The notes beneath the pieces were generated by a model, which was given only the letters and a program-made list of their open reading frames with translations, did no database searches and was not told the DNA's origin. Shown here piece after piece: positions 51,361-60,900 of a stretch of DNA of 64,000 nucleotides. The stretch comes from CADEDV01 sp048498035 (lineage in GTDB: Bacteria; Bacteroidota; Bacteroidia; Chitinophagales; Chitinophagaceae): positions 1 through 64,000 of the forward strand of contig JBEHYT010000002.1 in assembly GCA_048498035.1 (NCBI GenBank), in the 5' to 3' direction. Each line of letters opens with the position of its first letter. The stretch's first letter is position 1. The position numbers and the translations under genes were made by a program.

Positions 51361-52497
51361 TTAAACATTCAGCAGTTGCTGGAAAGTAAAACCCGGATTA
51401 CGCATTTCTATTTCGTTCCTGTCTGAATCTGCCTGGGCCGCTGATGCATACGCAAACATTTTTTCTTCATAATCATTAATTGCCGCGTCTATGGTTTCAA
51501 AGCCTTTGTTTGTGAGGTTTTCCGCTAAAATTAAAGCATCCATCAGGCCGATGTTTACGCCCTGGCCGGCAAATGGCTGCATCAGGTGGGCTGCATCGCC
51601 AATTAAGGTGATCGGCAATGGCCGGTTCTTTTTCCAGGGAATAGTCAACGCGAATTTTCGTATCGGCAAACCAACAAAGAAATTTGTTGATTGTACCAGT
51701 TGCCGATATTGATCACTCCAGCCGTCAAGCCTGTTGAGAAGAAACTCGACAACGCTGTCCCTATGCTGGAAGTCGGGTTCTTTCCCATTGTGCCAGTCTT
51801 TCGGTTTTTCGAAAATAACTCCGTAGGATAGCGTCCCGTTGTTGAATGGATTTGCCACCAGTAAATTGCCGCCATGCGCAACCATAAGCCTGTTGCCGTT
51901 GCACAAATGAAAAAAGTCGGGACAGTTCGTCTCCGGGTCAGGGATATCACCCTGGATAATGAAACTGCCCGTTTCTTCAACCTCCCCATCCGCAATGAAT
52001 TGTCTCGATTTTGACATGCCGCCATTTGCAATAATGACCACATCAGCTACTGCACTTGTTTTATTTTCAAAAGCCAGTTGCCATCTTCCATCCAGTACCT
52101 CCAGCGCCGTAAGCTTTCGGTCCCAAAACACGGTGCCGCCATCCAGGCTATCCAATAACATTGTTCTTAGTACATTCCTGTTAATTTCCGGGTTGTCAAA
52201 CTGGTTTTCGGGCGTAGGGTTTCTTGTAGATAAAATACTGCCTCTTTCGTTGGCGAACGAGATGCCCATTGGCAACGACAAATTATAATAGGTCTGCAGC
52301 AGCCCTGCCTTCTTCATCGCTTCCTGTCCGGATCCTTTATGCAGGTCAAGCGTACCGCCCCAAATTCTTGCCTGCGGATCTTTGTCCCTTTCGTAAACAC
52401 TGACATCGGCGCCAGGTTGCTGTAGCAGTTTTGCCATGGTTAATCCAACGGGACCAGCTCCAACAACGGCAATTTTTTTATCGCGTAGTAAACTCAT
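51361..52497 (-). CDS. Tet(X)-like FAD-dependent monooxygenase
   Basis: A 378-residue flavoprotein of the Tet(X) family. It has the FAD motif GAGPVG (13-18), the segment GGTLDLHKGSGQEAMKKAG, ANGGMSK, CNGNRLM, GDAAHLMQPFAGQG and the final TFQQLLNV. These blocks are very close to Tet(X) as recalled. The conserved substrate-region residues Gln (IQGDI), Arg and Met (NRLM), Asn and Met (NEIEM) remain. However, the region equivalent to Tet(X) Phe224 and His234 reads LLVANP and LSYG. Tet(X) proteins hydroxylate tetracyclines with NADPH and oxygen. Activity on tetracyclines is not proven here. Confidence 0.85.
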   Translation of the reverse strand: MSLLRDKKIAVVGAGPVGLTMAKLLQQPGADVSVYERDKDPQARIWGGTLDLHKGSGQEAMKKAGLLQTYYNLSLPMGISFANERGSILSTRNPTPENQFDNPEINRNVLRTMLLDSLDGGTVFWDRKLTALEVLDGRWQLAFENKTSAVADVVIIANGGMSKSRQFIADGEVEETGSFIIQGDIPDPETNCPDFFHLCNGNRLMVAHGGNLLVANPFNNGTLSYGVIFEKPKDWHNGKEPDFQHRDSVVEFLLNRLDGWSDQYRQLVQSTNFFVGLPIRKFALTIPWKKNRPLPITLIGDAAHLMQPFAGQGVNIGLMDALILAENLTNKGFETIDAAINDYEEKMFAYASAAQADSDRNEIEMRNPGFTFQQLLNV

Positions 52498-53041
52498 AGT
52501 TCAGATATTATAATGCTTACATTTTCGGCAAAATTAAATACAGTCACCGGCAGGCACCCCGTATTTTTCTCAATTTTTCCAACGCATCCAAAATTTTAAA
52601 ATTTGACACTGCGACGAAGTCGGTTTGAAAGGATCGCTTTCAGCAACATCAGCAAATTGCATGTGGCTGCCTTACGATAAATGGGATCAATTCCTGCATT
52701 GTATCCCTGTTTTTTACCGGCTTGCTGCGCTCATTTTATTTTTGGTTGTGTAAACTGTCTTCTGCCGAAATGTGAGATAAATATTTTATATGAAATTACT
52801 GGATGATATTAAAGGTTAACTCTTAAAACATAACGGATTAGTAATTCATTTTATCCAGGCGCTCCAGGAACTACTGATACGATGATGCGATTAACTATTT
52901 TTCATTATCAACGGTGCAGTTGTTTTCCTATTGAAACCTTTGGTAACTTTACTATTGCATTCTACGATTTTTTGTTGTTTCTTTCACAAGGCCCTTTGAA
53001 AGCAGTATTGTTTCCTCTTACCAACTAAACGCTTTGGGACC
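52498..53041. other. Long gap upstream of the phosphorelay operon
   Basis: No protein-coding frame or RNA gene was recognised in these 544 bases. The last ~120 bases contain TTTGGTAACTTTAC, which resembles a Bacteroidota -7 element (TAnnTTTG) and could belong to the promoter for the histidine kinase gene. The left part should hold the promoter of the Tet(X)-like gene. Confidence 0.4.
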
Positions 53042-54808
53042 ATGACGAGGCCTTCATCACTTTCTTTTGAAAAGAGACTTCCCCTGCTTATATGTTTGTT
53101 GCTACTCTGTATTGTAACTTCATACGGAATTATTTCCTATATCGGCATCCGGAAGGCATCCATCCAGGCCGGGAAAGAGCGGCAGCGATCCCTTAGAGAT
53201 CAATTGAGCAATATGTTTGGACAGTCGGCCCAGGCACTTGTTGGGGCAACTCGCACAGCTGCTGACCAGGACGCGTTCAGGCAATTTTTGCACGGCAGTA
53301 CGGCAGACAGCTTAGCGCAAAGGTTGCTTACCGGTCTTCGAAAAGATAGTACATGGGTAGAGGCGGCCTTACTCGATGCTGGGAAAAACACAGTTTTGAG
53401 TTCAGCGTTACCCGGGATCAATATGCCTGTGGAGCGAATTACGGATACGGCGGTTATTGGAGAACTTTTCCAGTACCATAACTCTGTGTACTATTCAGTT
53501 TCTGCCCCTGTGAGAGAGAACAGTAAAGTTATCGGGTACCTCGTTCGTTGGCGTTTGCAAAAAACATCCCCTGCCAGTATTGAACAGTTCACGCGGCTCC
53601 TTGGAAATAATGCCACCTTTTACGTCGGTAACCGGACGGGGGGCTTCTGGACGGATCTGATTAAGAAAATTCCGGCACCTGCTCCTAATCTCCAGGCGGA
53701 TGGAAAGTTTGTAGAATATACCAACCAACAATCGGGAACTGTTCTGGCTTCAGTTGCACCGATTCCGCATACTCCCTGGTTGGTCCTGGTTGAAATTCCA
53801 AAGCAAAGTATCATGCAGGGCGCCAACCGTTTTTTGGCCTGGATTCTCCTAACCGGGCTTTTATTAACAGGTATTGGAATTTTGATTGTATGGATTATGA
53901 GCCGCAATATTACCCTGCCGCTTAAAACATTAACTGCGGCTACAACGGCAGTTGCATCGGGTGATTATTCAGTAACTGTGCCTGCGGAACGAGGTGATGA
54001 AGTTGGTGAGCTTGGCCGTTCTTTTAATGAAATGATCGCGCGGGTGGCGGAGGCAAAACAGGACCTGGAAAATAAGGTGGGGGAACGCACCGCTGAACTT
54101 GAACATGCAAATAAAGAGCTCGAAGCTTTTTCGTATTCGGTGTCGCACGATCTGCGGGCGCCATTAAGGGCAATCAACGGTTTTGCGACCGTGCTGAAGG
54201 AAGAATATTCTTCTCAACTGGATGAAGAAGCCAATCGTCTCACAGACAGGATTTGTGCGAATGCCAAAATGATGGGACAGCTGATTGATGACCTGATCTC
54301 ATTTTCCCAATTGGCCAGAAAGGAAGTTCACCACCAGGTAATTGATATGATGGGCCTGGCAGACATTTGCCTGGCTGAACTGCTGCAACAGGAACCTGCC
54401 GGAAAATTTAAAGTTAATGTCCATAGCTTAGCGCCCTGTTATGGTGATAAAGATCTGGTGAAACAAGTTTGGCTGAATATTATTGGTAATGCATTGAAAT
54501 ATTCTGCCAAGAGCACGGCACCGGTTATTGAAATCGGGTGTGAAGAAGGCAGTTCCATGAACACATATTATGTGAAGGACAACGGCGTGGGATTTGATAT
54601 GCAGCATGCAGATAAGCTATTTGGCGTATTTCAACGACTGCATAGCCGGAAGGAATTTGAAGGAACAGGAGTAGGGCTTGCGCTAGCTAAACGGATAATT
54701 GATCAGCATAAAGGCTTAATCCGGGGAGAGTCTGTACCTGGCGAAGGAGCTACCTTTTATTTTACCCTGCCTGCGGTGCAGGTTGATGATATAAAACCCA
54801 CCACATGA
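53042..54808 (+). CDS. Membrane histidine kinase with extracytoplasmic sensor and HAMP domain
   Basis: A 588-residue kinase. A membrane helix lies at about 14-34, a Cache-like periplasmic sensor at ~35-262, a second membrane helix at ~267-288 and a HAMP domain at ~290-345. The HisKA box is SVSHDLRAPLRAINGF with the phosphorylated His near residue 370. The ATP-binding domain has NIIGNALKYSA, DNGVGFDM and GTGVGLALAKRI. Its stop overlaps the response-regulator gene by 4 bp, so signal flow to that protein is likely. The ligand is not known. Confidence 0.92.
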   Translation: MTRPSSLSFEKRLPLLICLLLLCIVTSYGIISYIGIRKASIQAGKERQRSLRDQLSNMFGQSAQALVGATRTAADQDAFRQFLHGSTADSLAQRLLTGLRKDSTWVEAALLDAGKNTVLSSALPGINMPVERITDTAVIGELFQYHNSVYYSVSAPVRENSKVIGYLVRWRLQKTSPASIEQFTRLLGNNATFYVGNRTGGFWTDLIKKIPAPAPNLQADGKFVEYTNQQSGTVLASVAPIPHTPWLVLVEIPKQSIMQGANRFLAWILLTGLLLTGIGILIVWIMSRNITLPLKTLTAATTAVASGDYSVTVPAERGDEVGELGRSFNEMIARVAEAKQDLENKVGERTAELEHANKELEAFSYSVSHDLRAPLRAINGFATVLKEEYSSQLDEEANRLTDRICANAKMMGQLIDDLISFSQLARKEVHHQVIDMMGLADICLAELLQQEPAGKFKVNVHSLAPCYGDKDLVKQVWLNIIGNALKYSAKSTAPVIEIGCEEGSSMNTYYVKDNGVGFDMQHADKLFGVFQRLHSRKEFEGTGVGLALAKRIIDQHKGLIRGESVPGEGATFYFTLPAVQVDDIKPTT

Positions 54809-55245
54809 ACAATTACGATCAAATAGAAATTCTCCTCGTTGAAGATAATGAGGATGATGCGGAAATGACTATCCGGGCATTAAAGAAAGTTAACCTGGCC
54901 AATCAATTGGTTCACCTGGAAGATGGCCAGGCAGCGCTGGATTTCCTGTTCGGAAAAATGAGCAGGAAGCCCAAGATGATCCTGTTGGATATTAAAATGC
55001 CAAAGGTTGACGGGATTGAAGTGTTGCGAAAGATCAAGGAAAATGAAAATACGCGTGTGATACCTGTGGTGATCATGACCTCTTCGAGGGAAGAAAAGGA
55101 TATGCTGATAAGCTACGACCTGGGCGTCAACAGCTATATTGTAAAGCCTGTTGAATTTGAAAACTTTGCCAAGGCCGTCAGTGAGCTGGGCCTGTACTGG
55201 CTGTTAACTAATCAAACACCACGTTCGACTGATATACCATTATGA
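54805..55245 (+). CDS. Single-domain response regulator (Rcp1/CheY-like)
   Basis: A 146-residue receiver domain. Acidic residues in VEDNEDDAE, the phosphorylated Asp in ILLDIKMP, a Ser/Thr block in VVIMTSS and the Lys in IVKPVEFE are present. It lacks an output domain, as in phytochrome-type Rcp1 regulators. It overlaps the kinase before it and the hybrid kinase after it by 4 bp each. It probably carries the phosphoryl group between these two. Confidence 0.95.
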   Translation: MNNYDQIEILLVEDNEDDAEMTIRALKKVNLANQLVHLEDGQAALDFLFGKMSRKPKMILLDIKMPKVDGIEVLRKIKENENTRVIPVVIMTSSREEKDMLISYDLGVNSYIVKPVEFENFAKAVSELGLYWLLTNQTPRSTDIPL

Positions 55246-56627
55246 GCGAGATTTTAAAAATATTGCACCTGGAAGATTTTTCTGATGATGCCGAACTGGT
55301 GTCCAGGGAGCTTAAAAAAGCAGGTATCAGGTTTGATATGCTGCTAACCGAAAATAAGGATGAATTTTCGCAGGCGTTGCACGAATTTTCTCCGGATATT
55401 ATTCTTTCCGATCATTCCCTGGGTTCTTTTGATTCAAGGGAGGCATTGCGGATTGTAAAAAATGCACAGATTGATGTGCCTTTTATCCTGGTTACGGCCA
55501 CGGTTTCAGAGGAATATGCCGTTTCAGTGATCAAAGAGGGCGCAAGCGACTATATTCTCAAAGACCGGCTCCAGCGCCTGCCAAGCGCGATTTTAATGGC
55601 CCGGAAAAAATATATACTTCAGAAAGAAAAACAGTCGGCCTTTGATGCTTTACAGGATTCAGAACAAAAATATAAACTGCTGTTTCACAGTAATCCTATG
55701 TCGATGTGGATGTTATCAGTTCCGGAACTGAAGATTATTGCCGTTAATGACTCAGCTGTCCGTGAATACGGCTATTCCCGACAGGACTTCCTGGATCTCT
55801 ACGGCAGGGATTTGGGAAATGAGGAAAACAGGCAGGGCATCTGGCCGCTTAGGAAAAAGGATGGCAGCATTATTATGGCTGACATGCTTGTTCATGACAT
55901 TCGCTATGGAGATTTTCCGGCCAAACTGGTACTTGCACATGATGTAACTGCAAGGCTGGATGCGGAGGAAAAACTCGCTGAGCAACAACGAATGCAACAG
56001 AAATTGGTGCAGGAAACAAGTATTCAGGCCCAGGAAAAGGAGAGGGAGGAAATAGGCAGAGAACTTCACGACAATATTAACCAGATACTCGCTTCTGCTA
56101 AAATGTACCTGGAGTTTGGAATCACTAAGGAAAAACCGGAGTCAACGCATTTTAAGAGTTGCAGGGAAAATATCATTCTTGCCATAACCGAGATTCGGAA
56201 ATTGTCGCACTCTCTTATACCTCCCGCGCTGCGGGAAACGGATCTCATAACGGGTATAGAAGGCTTGCTTGAAGAGGTGCAGATGATGACACCGGTAAAA
56301 ACGAGCGTAAGCACTGAAAACTACAATGAGAATGTAATCCCGGATGGAATTAAGCTTATGCTTTTCCGGGTTGTTCAGGAACAGGTTAATAATATTCTTA
56401 AGCACGCCGAAGCGGGACATATTATTGTAACACTAAAAAGCGCCGGCGAACATTTCCGGCTGACGATAGAGGACGATGGCCGGGGTTTTGATCCGAAATT
56501 GAAGTCGGATGGTGTTGGTATTCGTAACATAAAACAACGCGCTGAATTCTACGACGGTAATGTGCAAATCATTTCTTCGCCCGGAAACGGTTGCTTACTG
56601 GAACTTATTATTCCGGGATTGGGTTAA
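55242..56627 (+). CDS. Receiver-PAS-histidine kinase hybrid (HisKA_3/DesK type)
   Basis: A 461-residue protein. Residues 1-125 are a receiver domain (Asp in IILSDHSLGS), 145-240 are a PAS domain and the rest a NarX/DesK-type kinase with GRELHDNINQIL and an ATP-binding HATPase_c (EQVNNILKHAEAG, DDGRGFD, GVGIRNIKQRAE). It has no membrane segment or DNA-binding domain. Its receiver is located before the kinase, so it may be an intermediate in a phosphorelay. The final regulator is not encoded in the window. Confidence 0.92.
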   Translation: MSEILKILHLEDFSDDAELVSRELKKAGIRFDMLLTENKDEFSQALHEFSPDIILSDHSLGSFDSREALRIVKNAQIDVPFILVTATVSEEYAVSVIKEGASDYILKDRLQRLPSAILMARKKYILQKEKQSAFDALQDSEQKYKLLFHSNPMSMWMLSVPELKIIAVNDSAVREYGYSRQDFLDLYGRDLGNEENRQGIWPLRKKDGSIIMADMLVHDIRYGDFPAKLVLAHDVTARLDAEEKLAEQQRMQQKLVQETSIQAQEKEREEIGRELHDNINQILASAKMYLEFGITKEKPESTHFKSCRENIILAITEIRKLSHSLIPPALRETDLITGIEGLLEEVQMMTPVKTSVSTENYNENVIPDGIKLMLFRVVQEQVNNILKHAEAGHIIVTLKSAGEHFRLTIEDDGRGFDPKLKSDGVGIRNIKQRAEFYDGNVQIISSPGNGCLLELIIPGLG

Positions 56628-56703
56628 AAGTAGGTTTGCCTATCCGGGGAGCACCAAAAAGTTGGAGCCGGTTGCAGTTAAATCATTTCGGTCCATAAGA
56701 CTT

Positions 56704-57765
56704 TTACTGGCAAAACGAGATCCTTGGATTGGAGGCACTGCTGCATGGAAACTGGTATTTGCTTTGCGGGTAACGGGGCGTTGGAGTATCGGTTACTTCC
56801 AGCGGGGTCATGGTTTGTCCATTGTAAGAAGGCATCGTAACTTGCGCAACCGAGCCATTTCCCAGTGCCGTGTTTTTAGCGGCCTGGTTACCATTGAAGC
56901 AATAATCCATCATCGCATCCAGCAGCCGGTACACACCGTAATAATCCAGCGCATCAAACGCCTGCCGGGATGAGGGCATCGGGTGATCCGTTACGTAATT
57001 GTAACCGGCAATTACAGATGATTTGATATAGATAAAATCTTTTTCACTGGCCGGAATATTGATGTGTGTATAGATGTCGATGGCCAGGCGGTGGTCATTC
57101 ACATCGTCTTCATCATATACCTGTGAAATCATTTTTGTATTGGCCGGGAAACTTTGTAGTTGTTGTTCAGTGCTGAGGGTACTACCCCAATTATACGCAT
57201 ACCAGGGCGCCATCGTGAACAGGAAACGGCCGTTTTCACCCCAGCCCATTTCAGTAAATGCTTTATAGGCGAGATCTATGGAAGCGCCACCTCCAAAGGA
57301 GTGGCCCATAAATCCAACTTTTCTTGTGTCTATGATATTCGGATAGTCAGTTGCGGCTTTCACAAATCCTTCCCACAGCGTTTGATAACGGTGATCTATC
57401 GAAATATCAACGGTTTTGTAGGGAACGAAAACGATGACATAGCCCTTTTTGGCCACGAAATTATAAAGACCCATATTATAGGATTTATCTTCACCTCCAT
57501 ACGGATGGGAAAAGAAGATCGTGGGGCGCGGACTGGTAATACCCTTCGGGTAAAAAATAGAAACCTGTGTGGTATTATATTGTGGGTTGGTAAAATCAAT
57601 TTCACCCACTTCATAATTCCCGTCGGCGCCATAGCCGCTGGTGGGTCGTTGGACGGGGCCCTGGATCGGGTCCGAAGGCACGGGTGGAGGGGGTGTGTTT
57701 TTTTTGTTGCAACAAATACTTACAAGGCAAAACAGGGACGGGATAAAAGCAGCTTTAAGCGACAT
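56704..57765 (-). CDS. Lipoprotein alpha/beta-hydrolase (chlorophyllase/lipase-like)
   Basis: Start 57765 gives a lipobox-like end (LVSICC), so the ~353-residue protein is probably a lipoprotein; an earlier start gives a poor N-terminus. The alpha/beta core has FFSHPYGG, GHSFGGGAS (nucleophile Ser) and a later acidic block (VYDEDDVNDHRL). The chlorophyllase or platelet-factor acetylhydrolase-like group is the best family match by eye. Substrate is unknown. It faces a large secreted protein on the other strand, and its 5' region lies close to that gene's start. Confidence 0.75.
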   Translation of the reverse strand: MSLKAAFIPSLFCLVSICCNKKNTPPPPVPSDPIQGPVQRPTSGYGADGNYEVGEIDFTNPQYNTTQVSIFYPKGITSPRPTIFFSHPYGGEDKSYNMGLYNFVAKKGYVIVFVPYKTVDISIDHRYQTLWEGFVKAATDYPNIIDTRKVGFMGHSFGGGASIDLAYKAFTEMGWGENGRFLFTMAPWYAYNWGSTLSTEQQLQSFPANTKMISQVYDEDDVNDHRLAIDIYTHINIPASEKDFIYIKSSVIAGYNYVTDHPMPSSRQAFDALDYYGVYRLLDAMMDYCFNGNQAAKNTALGNGSVAQVTMPSYNGQTMTPLEVTDTPTPRYPQSKYQFPCSSASNPRISFCQ

Positions 57766-57959
57766 AACAATTGAATATGGCCTGTTAGACTGCCGGTGGT
57801 CTAAAAGGTTTAACCTGTTTTCTTTATTCCGGCGTTTCGGCTGTTGATCCAAATACGATTGGGAAAGGCGCAAAAATCATCTTTTTGACTGACTTGCCGT
57901 CGCAGCTCCTTACTTTACTTTTAGCAGTGCTTTTTAAGAGAACGGTCAAAGACACTGCT

Positions 57960-60900
57960 ATGCATGTACACGCCAACGTATTTTGTATCCTGCTGCTGGT
58001 TGGTGCAGGAATTACTTCACAAGCGCAGACTGATGGGGAATTGAACCGGGATTCGGTTGTGGGCTGGCGCTATGTATCCAACCCGCCAAACCCAAAAGCC
58101 GTATATAAGCCTGTAAAAAGTACGTATGCCAATGGCGCGTCTTATACGGCCTGGCAGCAGCAGGCCTCTGACCTGATAGCTTCCTGGATACAGCAATCCT
58201 ATCAGCCGCGGGGATTGGTGATACGCCAGATTGTAAAAAATGACCAGCGGTGGAACCTCAGCGATAATGGCCCCATCCATAGCTATGGCATCAATTTACT
58301 GGGATATTCTTCCCACTTTGTGGGTGGGAAAATTGACCTGAAGTGTTGCGAAGTGGGGACAAGAATGATTGCGGGATTCAATGATTTTCCCGGCACTTAT
58401 GTAATAGGATTTAATCCTGGCGGACTTTATTTCTTTGCGGAACACGCGCAGTTTAGCGCTGGGGAAGATGACGCGAAACTGGCAGCTGAAGGGGTTGATA
58501 AACGGATACAACCCAACCTGTACGGCTATCGTACTTACCTGGATCATTATCATGATGGCGGAGCGCCGTTCAACAAGATAGAAATCGTAGTACCAAAGAA
58601 TGGCGAATGGCCTTTTAAACCGGTATTGGTAAAGGATGCCATCGCCTATATTCAGCAGCAGATGGCTGCATATCCTGGCATTCTTCAAAAAAATCCGTAT
58701 TCGGCAGATCCCATTCAAAAAGCCATTGAACGCCTGAAACCTTATTACAATGAAATTGCGAAGTTGAACCCGAATAGCAATTATTATAATGCAGTGAATG
58801 ATGGCAACGGTCACTATATCCTGAACCCGGAAGCTATCATCAATGGAAAGAATGCCGACAAAACATTTCCCGAATACAATGTGCTTGTGTCCACAACACA
58901 ACAGGTAATTAGCCAGTCGGCTTCCGACAATCCTCTCTGGGTTTATTTTAATTTCAGTCCACCTACCGGCGTGGCGTTAAAAGGAAATCCCGCGCAGTTT
59001 GATCCCAAACTGGGAACAGACGTAGCTCACATGGTTTACTCGATGTTGCATAATTTCAATTTTGATTATGCAAGCAGGTGGGTGGCCGATCCGGCAAAGA
59101 TGAAGAATATGCCCTATGCACCACTACAAGCGCCGGCTACTTCGTCGGGCGCTACCACAGCCGGACCTGTTACAGTATCTTCCACTACCGCTGCGAAAAA
59201 TAAAGATCCCTACACTATCGTTTACGAAGATTTTGACGGCTACCCCGCCGGAACATTATCAGCCAGGTCGTGGCATACCTATGGACATGACGGACACAGT
59301 TTTGAAAACGCTACTCTAAGTACGATCAGCGGACAGCCGGGAAAATGGGTTGGTATCCCGGATGCGTTTACCTTCTATCCTGATTTTAACAAAGTGCTGG
59401 GCAACAACTTTACGGTTAACTATGATGTTTATTTTGGTAAGGATGTAAAAAATCAGCGAAGTCCCATCTATTTTCGGTTGGATACCTATGATCCCAATCC
59501 CAAAAAGAGCAACCCGATCAACCTGAATGATATCAATAGGGAAGGGTTCCAGTTTGCATTGGCGATGAGTGGCGAACTGGAAGGCAATAAGCGCTATATG
59601 AGTGCAAAGCAGGATGAAGTTGTTACCAGCGCCAGGATAGCGGCTTTTAAAGCAACTGATGTGGCTCATGTAACTATTACCGTTAGCGGCGCTTCGGTTG
59701 TTGTGTCTGTAAATGGTAAGGAAGTAATGCGTGATAATAATGCGTTGCCTGCCGGCAAAACGTTCAGGCGATATGGCTGGTATTGCGGGGCGCCGGGGGT
59801 AAACCTGGGGATGATTTATGTAAGGAATGGTAGTCCGGTGCAGGAATTACCCGGAAAAGAGCCGCAGGTTGCGGGTGTGATAAAGGATAATACGCCTGGC
59901 AACGCCACAACCTTCGAAACAAGTGACTACACGTTAGCACCATTGCAAAAACTGGAAACGCTTCCTCCTCTCAATTACCCGGCAGGATTTAAAAGTTCGC
60001 TGCCCGTTGCACAGCCTGTGTCAACAGGAAATGGAGCTGTGGCCAGCTTGCCTGCTTTCAAAGCTCCCGCCCGGTCGGCATTGTTGAATACATTGCCAAA
60101 GACAACAGATAATAGCGGGTTTAAGAAACTGATCGATGACCTGGCGGCTTTGGTGGCCGTTAAGCTGAACGCCGATAATGTAAAGAAGATTGATGCTTAT
60201 TTGAAAATGAAAAAGATCAGTTCTTCGGCAGCGCTGGCTGACGAAGCAATTGGCGTATGGTTGCAGGGGAAACCAACAGTAGCATTGTATTTATTTTGTA
60301 AAGCATTGCAGGCGGATTACGGCAATCTCAATGCGGCCAATAATTTGGCCTCGCTGCTGAACACGTATGGATATTCGGAGAAGGCGATCCCGATTTTGCA
60401 ATTCCTGGATAATAAAATAAAAAATAACCCGCAGGTGCTGGCCAATATGGCAACAGCATTCTATAACCTTGGGGATGTCGATAATGCGTTGCTGTTTGCG
60501 AATAAATCAATTGACAAAGACAGCGTTTCTGCGATTGCCAACAAGGTGGCGGCATTTGTGCACCTGGATAAAGCGGTAGAATCTTCTAATAAAGCGGAGG
60601 CGGAGAAAGCAATTGGTTGTTTGAAACAGGCGTTGAAGTCGGGCTACGATAAGGAATCAGCCGATATCCTCAATAAGATCGAACGTAACCACCAGCAGCA
60701 GGGAGATTATTCCAACACAAATTTCAAGGAGTTTCCGATGCTTCGACGGCTGGAGCTTCCAAAAATGCCGGAAGATCTGCACCAGATGATCTCATTTGAC
60801 AACTACCTGGAATTGGAAAAAAAGGCTATCAACACGGCGAAGGAACAAGTGTTTGCAGCGGAGAAAAAAATACCGCCAGTCGATGTAAAACAGTCAGTAG

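Noticed and set aside
51152..51364. Possible 70-residue protein between AraC and Tet(X)-like genes
   Set aside because: The sequence shows no domain, crosses the hairpin and runs into the end of the Tet(X)-like gene. Support is not sufficient.
57160..57774. 204-codon plus-strand frame opposite the lipoprotein hydrolase gene
   Set aside because: The minus-strand protein has a lipobox and GHSFGG motif, while the plus-strand product has no recognised feature.
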